From positions 1 through 42,397 of the forward strand of contig CACWNY010000019.1 in NCBI GenBank assembly GCA_902762375.1: DNA of 42,397 nucleotides. The letters are read 5' to 3'. The notes under the pieces are model-generated. The model worked only from the letters and a program-made list of their open reading frames with translations. It made no database searches and had not been told where the DNA came from. Below are positions 1-9,391 of the stretch, piece by piece (position 1 is the first letter of the stretch; the number at the start of each line of letters is the position of its first letter). The position numbers and the translations under genes were made by a program. This stretch comes from an uncultured Ruminococcus sp. (GTDB taxonomy: Bacteria > Bacillota > Clostridia > Oscillospirales > Acutalibacteraceae).

Positions 1-186
1 GTGTTCCTTTGGTTGGTGTGCAACTCCATTGTAACTCATTTTGGAGCCGTTGTCTTTATTTATTTTTGTGCAATTTTTAGATTTGCTCATTTATAGATAA
101 TATAGATGTCTTAAGGGAGAGGGTATAACCCCAAAAACAGAATCCCATGACATAAAATTTTAAATTATTATCTGGAGGAGATTACA
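1..186. other. Leader/intergenic before the first gene
   Basis: No gene is seen in this stretch. It ends in a strong ribosome-binding site (CTGGAGGAG at 172-180) that serves the ATG at 187. An AT-rich block around 85-110 could hold a promoter, but I could not fit a convincing -35/-10 pair. Confidence 0.4.
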
Positions 187-732
187 ATGGGAATATTAAA
201 AAGAATAATGGGAACAGTACTTGCAGTAGTAACAGTAGCATCGGTGGCTTGTGTAGGAGCAGGAGCATATGAAGAATCTTATGTAAAAGATTACAAAACC
301 AAAGGTTATTTTGACCAGGTTAAAGAAGTCCGTCTGAACAAAAATACCAGAGCTCTCAATATCAAGGTAAATTCATTGGCAGGAACAGGCTATTATTGGT
401 TTCAGGACAAATCATGGTGTGATATGTGGGTTGTATCTGATTATCCGCTGATTGGTACACTCGCAAGCATGAAACCCACTGTTTATTACAGTTCTACTTT
501 CTATGATTCCAGCAAAAATAAGGTTATCTGCTAAAAAAAGACGGCAACAGGCTTTGGCTCACAGAATGCACCAACCTACCATCAAGATGTACCTGGCAAG
601 ATTGCAAAAGGTAGTTCCTATATGCAGTACAAAGGTTATGTTCAGGTAAATGCTCAAGGTAAGGTTATCAGCACAGCTACCAACAAGAGTGCAGACCTTC
701 AGTCAGTACGCTACAGTTACTATGGCGGTTGA
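187..732 (+). pseudogene. Secreted protein gene interrupted by an in-frame TAA stop
   Basis: The product begins with a clear Sec signal peptide: MGILKRIMG, then a hydrophobic core and an Ala-rich end near residue 27. It reads 115 residues to TAA at 532-534. The same frame stays open after the stop from 535 to TGA at 730-732 (KKTATGFGSQNAP onward), ending in YSYYGG. The reading frame is unchanged, so this looks like a nonsense substitution and not an indel in the adjacent A-run. Unbroken, it would be about 181 aa. I do not recognise the family; Tyr and small polar residues suggest an exported beta-rich protein. A start at 187 is well supported by the SD GGAGGAG. Read-through or a sequencing error cannot be excluded. 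Confidence 0.7.
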
Positions 733-812
733 TTATTATCAGGTTGTTTAGTAATATCCAAGATTTGTTTCGGAGTATTTAAATAGTTCCATTATTTTCA
801 GATGAATAAATT

Positions 813-860
813 ATCGGCAGGGAGTAAAACAGTGTTGTTTTTTCCTCTGCCGATTTTTAT
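813..860 (+). terminator. Rho-independent terminator
   Basis: ATCGGCAG (813-820) pairs with CTGCCGAT (847-854) and is followed by a T run. It ends the broken secreted-protein gene. Confidence 0.6.
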
Positions 861-863
861 GTC

Positions 864-887
864 ATTATCAATACTGATAGTGATAAT
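864..887. promoter_or_regulatory. Dyad ATTATCA-N10-TGATAAT upstream of the ABC operon
   Basis: Perfect 7-bp inverted repeat about 40 bp upstream of the predicted -35 of the following operon. It could be an operator. The arms resemble halves of Fur/PerR-type boxes but the spacing does not fit, so the regulator is unknown. Confidence 0.3.
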
Positions 888-924
888 ACACAATCTGTTT
901 TAAAAAATATGTACAGATTTTATA

Positions 925-953
925 TTGACATTACATTAATTATATGATAAATT
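925..953 (+). promoter_or_regulatory. SigA-type promoter of the ABC operon
   Basis: Consensus TTGACA at 925-930, 17-bp spacer, weaker TAAATT at 948-953. It lies 60 bp before the first permease start. Confidence 0.5.
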
Positions 954-1012
954 AACTAAAAAAGAATAGTTTTTCCTGTGGATACAGTAACAGAAAGGCG
1001 GTGTCCGACACC

Positions 1013-2068
1013 ATGATTTTGAGAAATTTATTATTATATATCAGAAACAACACAAAAATCTTTATTGTTTTTTTATTGGTTCAGATTACGATTGTTGTAG
1101 CTTTCTTATCGGTATTCAACTATGCCACAAGTCTTGTAAGGGAAGACAAGAAAGCTCAAACAGAATGTCGCACCTATACCGTCACCCTGTCTGACAACAG
1201 CAGAATGGATAAGAAACTTTCTGCATTCTACAAGAATTATGAAACAAAAATCCGTAACTTGTTTGTGATAGCCAAAACTGATGACAGTTCGGAAGTGTTG
1301 TGCGAATATCAATACACAACAGGCGATGATGGTATTATGATTGTCAACGGAAAGTATTTCAGCAAAAAAGATTTTGAAAGCGGAGCAAAACAGGTTCTTG
1401 CCGTTTTCAATCTGGATAATAATGCAGCAAAAAACGATATTATTGGTACACAGACGAAAATCAATGGTGAAGAATACACTGTCATCGGCACATCAGTGGA
1501 AAGTTATCCTGTAATTCCCTACGCTTCATTGAAAAACAACGATAAAATCTTTCAGATTCGTCTGGTAATGAAATATGACCTCAGCAATACAGAAACTTCC
1601 CACCTGATAGACGATTTGTACAAAAGTTTCGGAGATATCGGCATAGAAAAGCCACCTGCCTATTCTGCCAAAACTTATTCTTCTGCCGTCAGCTATATTT
1701 CTGTTTTTGGCATTATTGTTGTGATTGCTCTGCTGAATATTGCCTATCTCTATGCGTACATCATGAACAGACGACTCAGAGAAATTGCTATACTGCGGAT
1801 TTGCGGTTGCAGTTTTGCTGAAACGGTCAGACGGTGTATTGCAGAGGTAGTGATTATTTCCATATTTTCTTATCTTATCGCACTGTTATTACATCTGACC
1901 GTTATGATGCCGTTGGTTATTGCTGTTACCCCAACACAACAGTATGATATTACAACAACGCAGTTTATTCTGATTTATCTTATCTATCTGACAGTGGAAA
2001 TCTTTTCCTTTACCCCTGTATTGAAAAAACTTTCCCGTATTTCTTATACCACACTAACCAAAGAATAA
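1013..2068 (+). CDS. ABC transporter permease, FtsX/MacB-like (1st of two)
   Basis: Membrane subunit of an ABC system, 351 aa. Topology is typical of FtsX-domain permeases: one TM near residues 14-36, a large extracytoplasmic domain, then three C-terminal TMs (about 222-335). The conserved cytosolic segment RRLREIAILRICGCS sits between the first two of these. The frame is open from GTG 1001, but the SD (AAAGGCGG, 994-1001) overlaps that codon, so ATG 1013 is chosen. It is followed after 14 nt by a second permease and then the ATPase, forming a three-gene operon. Such exporters handle peptides, lipoproteins or signals; the substrate here is unknown. No two-component genes are adjacent. Confidence 0.8.
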   Translation: MILRNLLLYIRNNTKIFIVFLLVQITIVVAFLSVFNYATSLVREDKKAQTECRTYTVTLSDNSRMDKKLSAFYKNYETKIRNLFVIAKTDDSSEVLCEYQYTTGDDGIMIVNGKYFSKKDFESGAKQVLAVFNLDNNAAKNDIIGTQTKINGEEYTVIGTSVESYPVIPYASLKNNDKIFQIRLVMKYDLSNTETSHLIDDLYKSFGDIGIEKPPAYSAKTYSSAVSYISVFGIIVVIALLNIAYLYAYIMNRRLREIAILRICGCSFAETVRRCIAEVVIISIFSYLIALLLHLTVMMPLVIAVTPTQQYDITTTQFILIYLIYLTVEIFSFTPVLKKLSRISYTTLTKE

Positions 2069-2082
2069 AGAGGTGATGACTG

Positions 2083-3339
2083 ATGTTCAAACTAGGATTT
2101 CATCTTTGGAAAAGTAAAATATTTTCCAATATTCTGTTGACTGTTCTGATAGCACTTTCCTTGTTCATGGCACACTTTTGTGTAGGAATCGTCAATGACC
2201 GTCTGTCGTTGTTTGACACTGTGCGTAATTTTGATAAGGAACGAACTTTCTATTATATGTGCAATACACTTGATAATATAGAAAGAGCTGCTTTCGATGA
2301 AGAAGAAAAGACAGGTGTACATACTCAAATACCGACTTTTGAAGAATATATGTCGCAGATTACCGACGGAAATCTGCCTGACATTTCCTATATGTATTCA
2401 GGAACTGCTTTTGCCACTGAAGATGTGTCAGAAGAATATGGTGGCGGTGTTATCTACATTGCAATAGATAATGATATCTCCCACAAATTAAATATCGGTA
2501 CACTGTCTGACGGACAATGGTTCACAGACGCTCCGCATAAAGACGGATATGTCAACGCCGTTGTACTGGAAGGGAAATATCATACAGGAGATACCTTTAC
2601 CGTTGCTTTGAACAATGGTAATTCCGAAACATTTGATACCATGAATATTCTGGTAACAGGTGTATTACCTGACGACAGCCATATGCTTGCTCCTGATACT
2701 AGCGGTACAAGTCTTGGATTGAATGATATTTTTCCGAAAACCCATTCTTCTATTGAAAACGGTCTTTATTCGGTGATTTACTTTTCTTATGAAGATGAAG
2801 CAGTTAAATCACATAAAGATAATCTGACAATGAGTTATTCTTGTTTCTTAACACTTGACTCCTATGCTAAAAACAATCAGACTGTACAGAATCTGAAAAA
2901 ATTTGGTTGGCTGTTGTCCTTTGATGAAATTTATCAGGCAACCTATACCTATATTTATGAACAGATTTCCAGAATTTTTCCGTTGCTGTTAGGTGTATTT
3001 ATGATGACGGTAGTATGTTTAGTATGTGTTATGACGCTAAATTCCACAGATTATATGAAAACTTACTCCATCTATTATTTATGCGGTATGAATCTTGCTG
3101 ATATGAAAAAAATTTTGTTTTCCTATTCTCTGATTATTATGTTGTCTTCAGGAATACTTTTTACTTTGTTGTTTACTCTGGCAACTTTCAACAAAAATTT
3201 CAGCGAAATCCTGATTATCAATCTATATAATCTTTATGTGATATTTGGGATTGTTGTTCTGCTTATTGCAGTAATGGTATTTGTGCCTTATCTTATGCTG
3301 GCAAAATACAGTCCCAAACAGGCTCTTACCGAAAATTAA
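2083..3339 (+). CDS. ABC transporter permease, FtsX-like (2nd of two)
   Basis: 418 aa, SD AGAGGTG 9 nt before ATG. N-terminal TM (about 13-33), a long extracytoplasmic region (about 35-295), then three C-terminal TMs starting near FPLLLGVFMMTVVCLV. This is the same architecture as the preceding permease though the sequence is divergent, so the two probably form a heterodimer in the membrane. Its stop at 3337-3339 is 13 nt before the ATPase start, with the ATPase SD (AAGGAGG) directly after this stop, which suggests coupled expression. The substrate cannot be read from the sequence. Confidence 0.75.
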   Translation: MFKLGFHLWKSKIFSNILLTVLIALSLFMAHFCVGIVNDRLSLFDTVRNFDKERTFYYMCNTLDNIERAAFDEEEKTGVHTQIPTFEEYMSQITDGNLPDISYMYSGTAFATEDVSEEYGGGVIYIAIDNDISHKLNIGTLSDGQWFTDAPHKDGYVNAVVLEGKYHTGDTFTVALNNGNSETFDTMNILVTGVLPDDSHMLAPDTSGTSLGLNDIFPKTHSSIENGLYSVIYFSYEDEAVKSHKDNLTMSYSCFLTLDSYAKNNQTVQNLKKFGWLLSFDEIYQATYTYIYEQISRIFPLLLGVFMMTVVCLVCVMTLNSTDYMKTYSIYYLCGMNLADMKKILFSYSLIIMLSSGILFTLLFTLATFNKNFSEILIINLYNLYVIFGIVVLLIAVMVFVPYLMLAKYSPKQALTEN

Positions 3340-3352
3340 GGAGGTATGTTCG

Positions 3353-4039
3353 ATGATTAAATTATCCGCTGTCAATAAGACATATAATAGCAAGAAACCA
3401 AATGCGTTTCAGGCTTTGCATAATGTTTCCCTCACGATTGAGGACGGTGAACTAACGGCAATTATCGGGCGTTCAGGAGCAGGCAAAAGTACCCTGCTCC
3501 ATATTATGGGCTGTATCGACACCTTTGAAGAAGGAACTTATCTTATCGACAATGAAAATGTTTCAGGACTTTCCGATAAAAAACTGTCCGCTATCCGAAA
3601 TAAGAAAATAGGTATTGTCATGCAGGATTTTGCCCTTATTGAAACCTATTCCGTATTACAGAATGTCATGACACCACTCTATTTTTCAAAAATCAAATCA
3701 AAACAAGCAAAGGAAATGGCCATGAAAGCTATACGAGCTGTCGGTATGGAAGAGTATCTCCATACCCCAATTAAAAATCTTTCGGGCGGACAAAAACAGC
3801 GTATTGCTATTGCCAGAGCCATTGTCAACAATCCATCTGTTATTCTTGCTGATGAACCTACAGGAGCGTTGGACAGCAAAACTTCTACTGAAATTATTGC
3901 TCTCTTTCAGACACTGAACCAGTTAGGAAAAACCATCGTTATTATCACACATGATTTATCAGTTGCCGAAAAATGTAACAGACAAATTGAAATTTCTGAT
4001 GGACGAATTATCCACGACAGTAATTCCCCCATTATTTAA
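3353..4039 (+). CDS. ABC transporter ATP-binding protein (MacB/LolD-type)
   Basis: 228 aa cytosolic ATPase that powers the two permeases upstream. Visible motifs: Walker [10 protein letters not shown] (about 37-45), Q-loop in IGIVMQDF, signature LSGGQKQR (about 140), Walker [12 protein letters not shown] with catalytic Glu, D-loop, and switch His in IITHD. The size and the ADEPTGALD motif match the MacB/LolD/BceA-type group that pairs with FtsX permeases. ATG 3353 is used because SD AAGGAGG (3338-3344) precedes it; an in-frame upstream start at 3281 would lie inside the permease gene. Confidence 0.9.
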   Translation: MIKLSAVNKTYNSKKPNAFQALHNVSLTIEDGELTAIIGRSGAGKSTLLHIMGCIDTFEEGTYLIDNENVSGLSDKKLSAIRNKKIGIVMQDFALIETYSVLQNVMTPLYFSKIKSKQAKEMAMKAIRAVGMEEYLHTPIKNLSGGQKQRIAIARAIVNNPSVILADEPTGALDSKTSTEIIALFQTLNQLGKTIVIITHDLSVAEKCNRQIEISDGRIIHDSNSPII

Positions 4040-4102
4040 CCCTAAATACCTTGAGTACAAAACATAATTTCCACCTGAGCAGTTGTCATTAAAAACAACC
4101 TG

Positions 4103-4246
4103 TAGCTATAACAATTAAAAGTTTTTGTCGAACTTTTTTCAAAAAGTTCGTGGGGTTCAGGGGCAACGCCCCTGATGGGATTTTTAAGGGCAAAGCCCTT
4201 AAACTCCTGAAAATCAAAACAAAATCTGCCTAAGCAGATTTTGACA
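4103..4246 (+). repeat. Multi-hairpin repeat, copy A (type I, complete)
   Basis: Full-length copy and reference for the family. Order: head TAGCTATAACAATTAAAAG; stem 1 CGAACTTTTT/AAAAAGTTCG; GGGGTTC; stem 2 TCAGGGGC/GCCCCTGA; GGGATTTTT; stem 3 AAGGGC/GCCCTT; AACTCC; stem 4 AAAATCTGC/GCAGATTTT; tail TTGACA. It lies between the ABC operon and the convergent Cys-rich gene. Confidence 0.9.
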
Positions 4247-4262
4247 TATGTTATCAACAAAA

Positions 4263-4303
4263 AAACGGTAAATTGTATTTTTCAAAAATACAATTTGCCG
4301 TTT
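4263..4303. terminator. Bidirectional terminator hairpin
   Basis: About 20-bp near-perfect stem (AAACGGTAAATTGTATTTTT paired across a short loop) with A and T runs at its ends. It can stop the ABC operon and the convergent minus-strand gene. Confidence 0.7.
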
Positions 4304-4340
4304 CTGTTCATAGCTGTACGGGAAAATTCCTAAAAATCGG

Positions 4341-5189
4341 TTAAGTGTTACGATTATGCGAATGTTTTCCGCAATGGTCACAGTCGTTATTCAAATCCGT
4401 GACTTTCGGTGGGAAAAATTCCTCCGTCGGAAATTCTATTCTTTCGAACATCTCACAAGGGTCATCTGAACTTGTTACACATTCTTTGGTCGGAATACAA
4501 AAGTCATAAGTCGGTACTAACATCTGTACATTTCTTTCAATCTGAACAATCGTAAATATACCAATAGTAACCAACACATTTTTCTTTGCTTCGGCTGAAA
4601 AATCACCGCCAAAACGATTGGTAATACACTTCGGTATTCGACAACACGGCGAACAATTACAGTTTCCCTCAGCAAATCTTGCACTAAGCCCTATAGGTTT
4701 AGCCACCTGAACGGTCGCTTTGGGTAAATTTTGACTGGGTGTGTTCTGCATATCAGGGTCATTGAGCGTAAAATCTGAACTGAATATTTTCACATTTCCT
4801 TCACTACCATATAATACCACTTTTTTGTTGAATGTACAAAGTCCCTTTACACATACGGGCATAGCCGCCGGTGCCATAAAAACATCAATTTCCACTTCAA
4901 AGAAATAAGTCATATCCACACTGTAAAATCCTCTGTGAAAAGGAACGGGTTCCAAATCAACATACACTGTAATAACTTCAACATCTCTTATTCTTATATT
5001 GTTTGCTTTGTCAACCATCATCTGGGCAGGTTGTGTAAAGTAAACCTGCAAATCACTCAAACAATTTTTATCTCCGCAACTGTCATATACACGGTAAGCG
5101 TCAATACAGACATTTTCCTTAGGACAATCATTTTGTGCAGAGATATTTGGTTGCGGTGAAGGTGAGATAAATTCCTGATAATCAGCCAT
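4341..5189 (-). CDS. Cys-rich conserved hypothetical protein, 282 aa
   Basis: Not recognised. No signal peptide or TM is visible. It is rich in paired Cys (NCNCSPCCRIPKC near 175-190; CDHCGKHSHNRNT at the end) and contains repeated beta-strand-like hydrophobic stretches. The 5' part has ENVCIDAYRVYDSCGDKNCL. The composition resembles spore coat or cell-surface structural proteins of Clostridia, but that is only a resemblance. SD AAAGGGG precedes ATG 5189. It is a single gene flanked by inverted multi-hairpin repeats (A on the left, B on the right), tails facing the gene. Confidence 0.75.
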   Translation of the reverse strand: MADYQEFISPSPQPNISAQNDCPKENVCIDAYRVYDSCGDKNCLSDLQVYFTQPAQMMVDKANNIRIRDVEVITVYVDLEPVPFHRGFYSVDMTYFFEVEIDVFMAPAAMPVCVKGLCTFNKKVVLYGSEGNVKIFSSDFTLNDPDMQNTPSQNLPKATVQVAKPIGLSARFAEGNCNCSPCCRIPKCITNRFGGDFSAEAKKNVLVTIGIFTIVQIERNVQMLVPTYDFCIPTKECVTSSDDPCEMFERIEFPTEEFFPPKVTDLNNDCDHCGKHSHNRNT

Positions 5190-5298
5190 AAAAATCCCCT
5201 TTCAGATGTTTTTTCAATAGCTATATTATGACGAATAACAAAATCTGTTCTTATATTTTAAAGATTTTTCATCTGAGCAGTTGAAAATCAGGCTGTTA

Positions 5299-5456
5299 TT
5301 GTCAAAATCTGCTGACGCAGATTTTGTTTTGATTTTCGGGAGTTTAAGGGCTTTGCCCTTAAAAATCCTACAAGGGGCTGCCGCCCCTTGACCCCGCCCA
5401 CTTTTTGAAAAAAGTGGACAAAAACTTTTAATTGTCATAGCTATAGGTTGTTCTTC
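5299..5456 (-). repeat. Multi-hairpin repeat, copy B (type I, complete)
   Basis: Minus-strand copy: tail TTATTGTCAAAATCTGC at the left, head reading AGCTATGACAATTAAAAG on the minus strand at the right. Stem 1 is the CCACTTTTT version and the stem 2 loop is GGCAG. It lies between the exporter genes and the Cys-rich gene. Confidence 0.9.
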
Positions 5457-5468
5457 TATAATTAGGGA

Positions 5469-7373
5469 TTAATCCAGTTCAAAAGCACCTGTATGAAGTT
5501 GATAATATTTGCCTTTCTGAGCAATAAGTTGGTTATGTGTACCTTGTTCGATAATTTTGCCATGTTCCAACACAACAATAACATCGCTGTTCTGAACAGT
5601 GGAAAGACGATGAGCAATAACAAAAACCGTTCTGCCTTTCATCAGACTATCCATACCTGCCTGAACAATACTTTCTGTACGAGTATCTATTGATGATGTT
5701 GCCTCATCAAGTATCATAACAGGCGGGTCAGCAACCGCTGCCCTTGCAATAGAAATCAACTGCTTCTGTCCTTGCGAAATCTGACCTCCATCACCTGAAA
5801 TCATGGTATTGTAACCGTCAGGCAACATTCGGATAAAATCGTCAGCATTGGCAAGTTTTGAAGCAGCAATAACTTCTTCGTCTGTTGCGTCAAGTTTACC
5901 GTAACGGATATTTTCCATGATTGTTCCCGTGAATAAATTGACATCTTGCAACACAATGCCAAGTGAATGTCTTAAATCTGACTTGTGAATTTTATTGATA
6001 TTGATACCGTCATAACGGATTTTGCCGTCATCAATATCATAAAAACGATTGATAAGATTGGTTATGGTTGTTTTTCCAGCACCTGTTGCCCCAACAAAAG
6101 CAATTTTTTGTCCCGGATGTGCCGTTAAATGGATATCATGCAACACCGTTTTTCCTTGTACATACCCAAAATCCACACCATCAAACACCACTTCACCTTT
6201 CATTGGTGTATAAGTGATAGTTCCATCGCCATGAGGATGTTTCCAAGCCCATTTTCCTGTATGTTCATTACATTCTGTAATTTTATCGCCGTCAATTTTT
6301 GCACTGACTAATCCGACATAACCGTTATCTGTTTCAGGCTGTTCGTCCATAAGGTCAAAAATACGCTTTGCCCCTGCCAGTGCCATAATGACCATATTCA
6401 TCTGTTGCGATACCTGACTTATCGGTTGCATAAATCCACGACTTAAATTCAAAAATGAAGCAATCGCACCAAGTGTTACACCACCTGTTGTCACGGCAAT
6501 TACTCCGCCGAATATTGCAAGAATAACATACAATAAATATCCCATATTGTGCATTAATGGCATAAGAGAATTGGCAAATGCATTGGCTTTTCGGGCATTT
6601 TCGCATAATTCTTCATTTTTTCTGTCAAATTCCTCTTTTGCTTTTTCTTCATGACAAAATACCTTAATGACTTTCTGTCCGTTAATCATTTCTTCAATAT
6701 AGCCGTTCAAATCGCCCAGAGAATTTTGTTGTCTGATAAAGTATTTTCCACTGTTGCCTGCTACTTTACCTGTGACCATCAGCATAAGGATAACAAATAC
6801 AATCACCACAACTGTCAGAAGCCAGCTAGTTACCAACATCGTTGTCAATATGGAAACAATCGTGATAACTGAGGAAAACACCTGCGGTAAACTCTGCGAC
6901 AACATTTGCCGTAAAGTATCGGCATCATTGGTATAATGCGACATGATATCTCCATGAGTGTTAGTATCGAAATAGCGTATGGGAAGTTTCTGCATTTTTT
7001 CGAACATTTCATCACGGATTTCTTTGAGAACTTTCTGACTGGTAACCGCCATAAGTCGGTTATATAAATACCCACTGATAATTCCTACCGCAAATATACC
7101 GCACATCGTAAGAATTAGTTTGGAAAGTCCTTGTATAACAGGATTTGGTCTACCTAAGGTCGGCAATATATAATCGTCAATGAGAATTTGCAGGAAAATT
7201 GAAGAAGCCACATTGGTGAGAGAACTTAAAATAATACATACCGCAACAATTCCCAATGTCAGTTTATAATTTTTCATATAACCAAGCAATCGCTTTACAG
7301 CAACAAAATCAATTTTCTGTCCGGGAATTTTTGCTCCTTTAGGCGGTCGCATATTTCTGTTGTTCGGTGCCAT
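5469..7373 (-). CDS. ABC exporter, fused permease/ATPase, catalytic half
   Basis: 634 aa half-exporter: six-TM domain (about 35-330), a linker about 45 aa longer than usual (GKWAWKHPHGDGTITY), then the nucleotide-binding domain. Walker A GATGAGKTT and Walker B VMILDEATSSID with catalytic Glu and His in IAHRLS are intact; the signature is the unusual ISQGQKQ. It overlaps the gene before it by one base (TAATG), so translation is coupled. With its partner it forms a heterodimer of the BmrCD/LmrCD/TM287-288 type, in which one ATP site is degenerate. Likely a multidrug or lipid exporter; the substrate is unknown. Confidence 0.88.
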   Translation of the reverse strand: MAPNNRNMRPPKGAKIPGQKIDFVAVKRLLGYMKNYKLTLGIVAVCIILSSLTNVASSIFLQILIDDYILPTLGRPNPVIQGLSKLILTMCGIFAVGIISGYLYNRLMAVTSQKVLKEIRDEMFEKMQKLPIRYFDTNTHGDIMSHYTNDADTLRQMLSQSLPQVFSSVITIVSILTTMLVTSWLLTVVVIVFVILMLMVTGKVAGNSGKYFIRQQNSLGDLNGYIEEMINGQKVIKVFCHEEKAKEEFDRKNEELCENARKANAFANSLMPLMHNMGYLLYVILAIFGGVIAVTTGGVTLGAIASFLNLSRGFMQPISQVSQQMNMVIMALAGAKRIFDLMDEQPETDNGYVGLVSAKIDGDKITECNEHTGKWAWKHPHGDGTITYTPMKGEVVFDGVDFGYVQGKTVLHDIHLTAHPGQKIAFVGATGAGKTTITNLINRFYDIDDGKIRYDGININKIHKSDLRHSLGIVLQDVNLFTGTIMENIRYGKLDATDEEVIAASKLANADDFIRMLPDGYNTMISGDGGQISQGQKQLISIARAAVADPPVMILDEATSSIDTRTESIVQAGMDSLMKGRTVFVIAHRLSTVQNSDVIVVLEHGKIIEQGTHNQLIAQKGKYYQLHTGAFELD

Positions 7374-9115
7374 TACTTTGACCCTCCTTTTGTCTGGGAA
7401 GTATAGATTTCCTGATAAATTTTATTCTTTTTGACAAGTTCATCATGTGTGCCGAATGCATCAATACAACCGTTTTCCATAACAATAATCCTGTCAGCGT
7501 CCTGTACGGAACTGATTCTCTGTGCAATAATAATTTTAGTTGTGTCAGGAATTTCGGTTAAAAAGGCTTTTCGGATTAAAGCATCTGTTTTGGTATCTAC
7601 CGCACTGGTAGAATCGTCTAGAATTAAAACTTTCGGCTTTTTCAGTAATGCCCTTGCAATACAAAGACGCTGTTTCTGTCCACCTGATACATTACTTCCG
7701 CCCTGTTCTATGTAGGTATCGTATTTGTCAGGGAACTGTTCGATAAATTCTTCTGCCTGTGCAAGCTGACATACATGACGGATTTCTTCATCAGTAGCAT
7801 TTTCATTGCCCCAACGCAGATTTTCTTTAATCGTTCCTGAAAATAAAACATTTTTCTGTAAGACAACCGCAACAGCATTCCTTAATACATCAAGGTCATA
7901 TTTCCTGACATCAACATCTCCCACAAACACACTTCCTGTGCTGACATCGTAAAGCCTTGAAATCAACTGTATCAGACTGGATTTTGATGACCCTGTACCA
8001 CCAATAATACCTATCGTTTCTCCTGACTGAATATTCAGGTTGATATTTTTCAGACAGTAATTATCACTACCCTTTTTATAACTGAAATTGACATCTTTAA
8101 AAGTAATATCTCCGTTTTTAACTTCTGTAACGGGATTTTCAGGTGTGGTGATGTCGCTTTCTTCTTTGAGAATTTCTTCACATCTTTCGACAGACGCTCT
8201 CGACAGCGTTACCATAACAAATATCATGGATAACATCATCAGACTAATCAGAATTTGTGTGGCATAGGTAATAAAACTCATTAACTGACCTGTAGTAAAC
8301 CCATTGGCAGGATTATTTCCGCTGGCTAAAATCAACCTTGAACCAAACCACGATATCAAAATAATACACGCATAGGAACAGAATAACATCACTGGCATAA
8401 CAATCGCCATTCTTGTTTCCGCAATGGCAAAATCTTTGAATATTTGCTGTGAAATGTTTTTGAATTTATTGATTTCGTAATCCTCTCTTACAAAGGATTT
8501 GACTACTCTTATTCCTCTGACATTTTCCTGTACAACATTGTTCAGTTTGTCATAGGTCTGGAAAACTCTCTGAAAAATCGGGTGTACAAATTTCAATATC
8601 AGTAACATTGTGATAAGTAGTATCGGTACACAACCTACATATATCCACGCCAGTCTGGAATTAATCCGAAAAGCTGCAACAATCGACACAGTAAACATTA
8701 TCGGCGAACGCACCGCTACTACCAGACACATCTGGTAGGCATTCTGAATATTTGTGACATCTGTTGTCAGTCTGGTAACAATACTGGACGAAGAAAATTT
8801 GTCAATATTGGAAAATGAAAATTTCTGTACATTATAGTACATATCTTTCCGCAGATTTTTAGCAAATCCCGTAGACGCAATCGCAGAAGTAACACTTCCT
8901 CCTATACCAAAGGTCAACGACAATACCGTAAAGCAAATCAGTAAAATTCCTATCTTAACTACATAATCCATATTGCCTTTGTCAATACCGTAGTCTATCA
9001 GGTCAGCCATATAATAGGGAATGAGTACTTCCATGATAACTTCCAGTACTTTCAATAACGGTGTCGCTATCGAAGCCCACTTGTACTGACGGACACTTTT
9101 TAAAATCGTAAACAT
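7373..9115 (-). CDS. ABC exporter, fused permease/ATPase, degenerate-site half
   Basis: 580 aa: six-TM domain (1-310), Walker A GGTGSSKSS, signature VSGGQKQR, Walker B VLILDDSTSAVD. The catalytic Glu is Asp and the switch His is Gln (IIAQRIS), the signs of the non-hydrolysing half of a heterodimeric exporter. Its partner gene (5469-7373) has the complementary non-standard signature ISQGQ. Start chosen at ATG 9115 because AGGAGG lies just upstream; the frame is open 21 codons further but without an SD. First gene of the two-gene operon. Confidence 0.88.
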   Translation of the reverse strand: MFTILKSVRQYKWASIATPLLKVLEVIMEVLIPYYMADLIDYGIDKGNMDYVVKIGILLICFTVLSLTFGIGGSVTSAIASTGFAKNLRKDMYYNVQKFSFSNIDKFSSSSIVTRLTTDVTNIQNAYQMCLVVAVRSPIMFTVSIVAAFRINSRLAWIYVGCVPILLITMLLILKFVHPIFQRVFQTYDKLNNVVQENVRGIRVVKSFVREDYEINKFKNISQQIFKDFAIAETRMAIVMPVMLFCSYACIILISWFGSRLILASGNNPANGFTTGQLMSFITYATQILISLMMLSMIFVMVTLSRASVERCEEILKEESDITTPENPVTEVKNGDITFKDVNFSYKKGSDNYCLKNINLNIQSGETIGIIGGTGSSKSSLIQLISRLYDVSTGSVFVGDVDVRKYDLDVLRNAVAVVLQKNVLFSGTIKENLRWGNENATDEEIRHVCQLAQAEEFIEQFPDKYDTYIEQGGSNVSGGQKQRLCIARALLKKPKVLILDDSTSAVDTKTDALIRKAFLTEIPDTTKIIIAQRISSVQDADRIIVMENGCIDAFGTHDELVKKNKIYQEIYTSQTKGGSK

Positions 9116-9245
9116 AAATTGCCTCCTGTACTTGCCATAAATTACTTTATATCCATGATAACACGCTGTTTTCATCAAGTCAACCTAAAATTTTCAGATA
9201 AAAAACTTTTATAACTTATGTTATTAGATTGTTCCGCTAAGTTTC

Positions 9246-9388
9246 GGCTATGACAATTAAAAGTTTTTGTCCACTTTTTTCAAAAAGTGGACAGGGTCAA
9301 GGGGCGGTAGCCCCTTGTGGGATTTTTAAGGGCAAAGCCCTTAAACTCCCCAAAATCCAAACAAAATTTGCGTAAGCAAATTTTGGAA
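9246..9388 (+). repeat. Multi-hairpin repeat, copy C (type I, complete)
   Basis: Plus-strand copy with head GGCTATGACAATTAAAAG. Stem 1 GTCCACTTTTT/AAAAAGTGGAC, stem 2 CAAGGGGC/GCCCCTTG (loop GGTA), stem 3 with loop AAA, stem 4 AAAATTTGC/GCAAATTTT. Its tail runs straight into the 3' end of the broken gene at 9392. Confidence 0.9.
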
Positions 9389-9391
9389 TTA

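Noticed and set aside
4042..4260. Short frames through the repeats encoding peptides such as NPIRGVAPEPHELFEKS
   Set aside because: The same peptide recurs wherever a repeat copy lies (for example 9280-9504, 25649-25852, 33904-34239), in either orientation and without SD. It is translation of the hairpin repeat, not a gene family.
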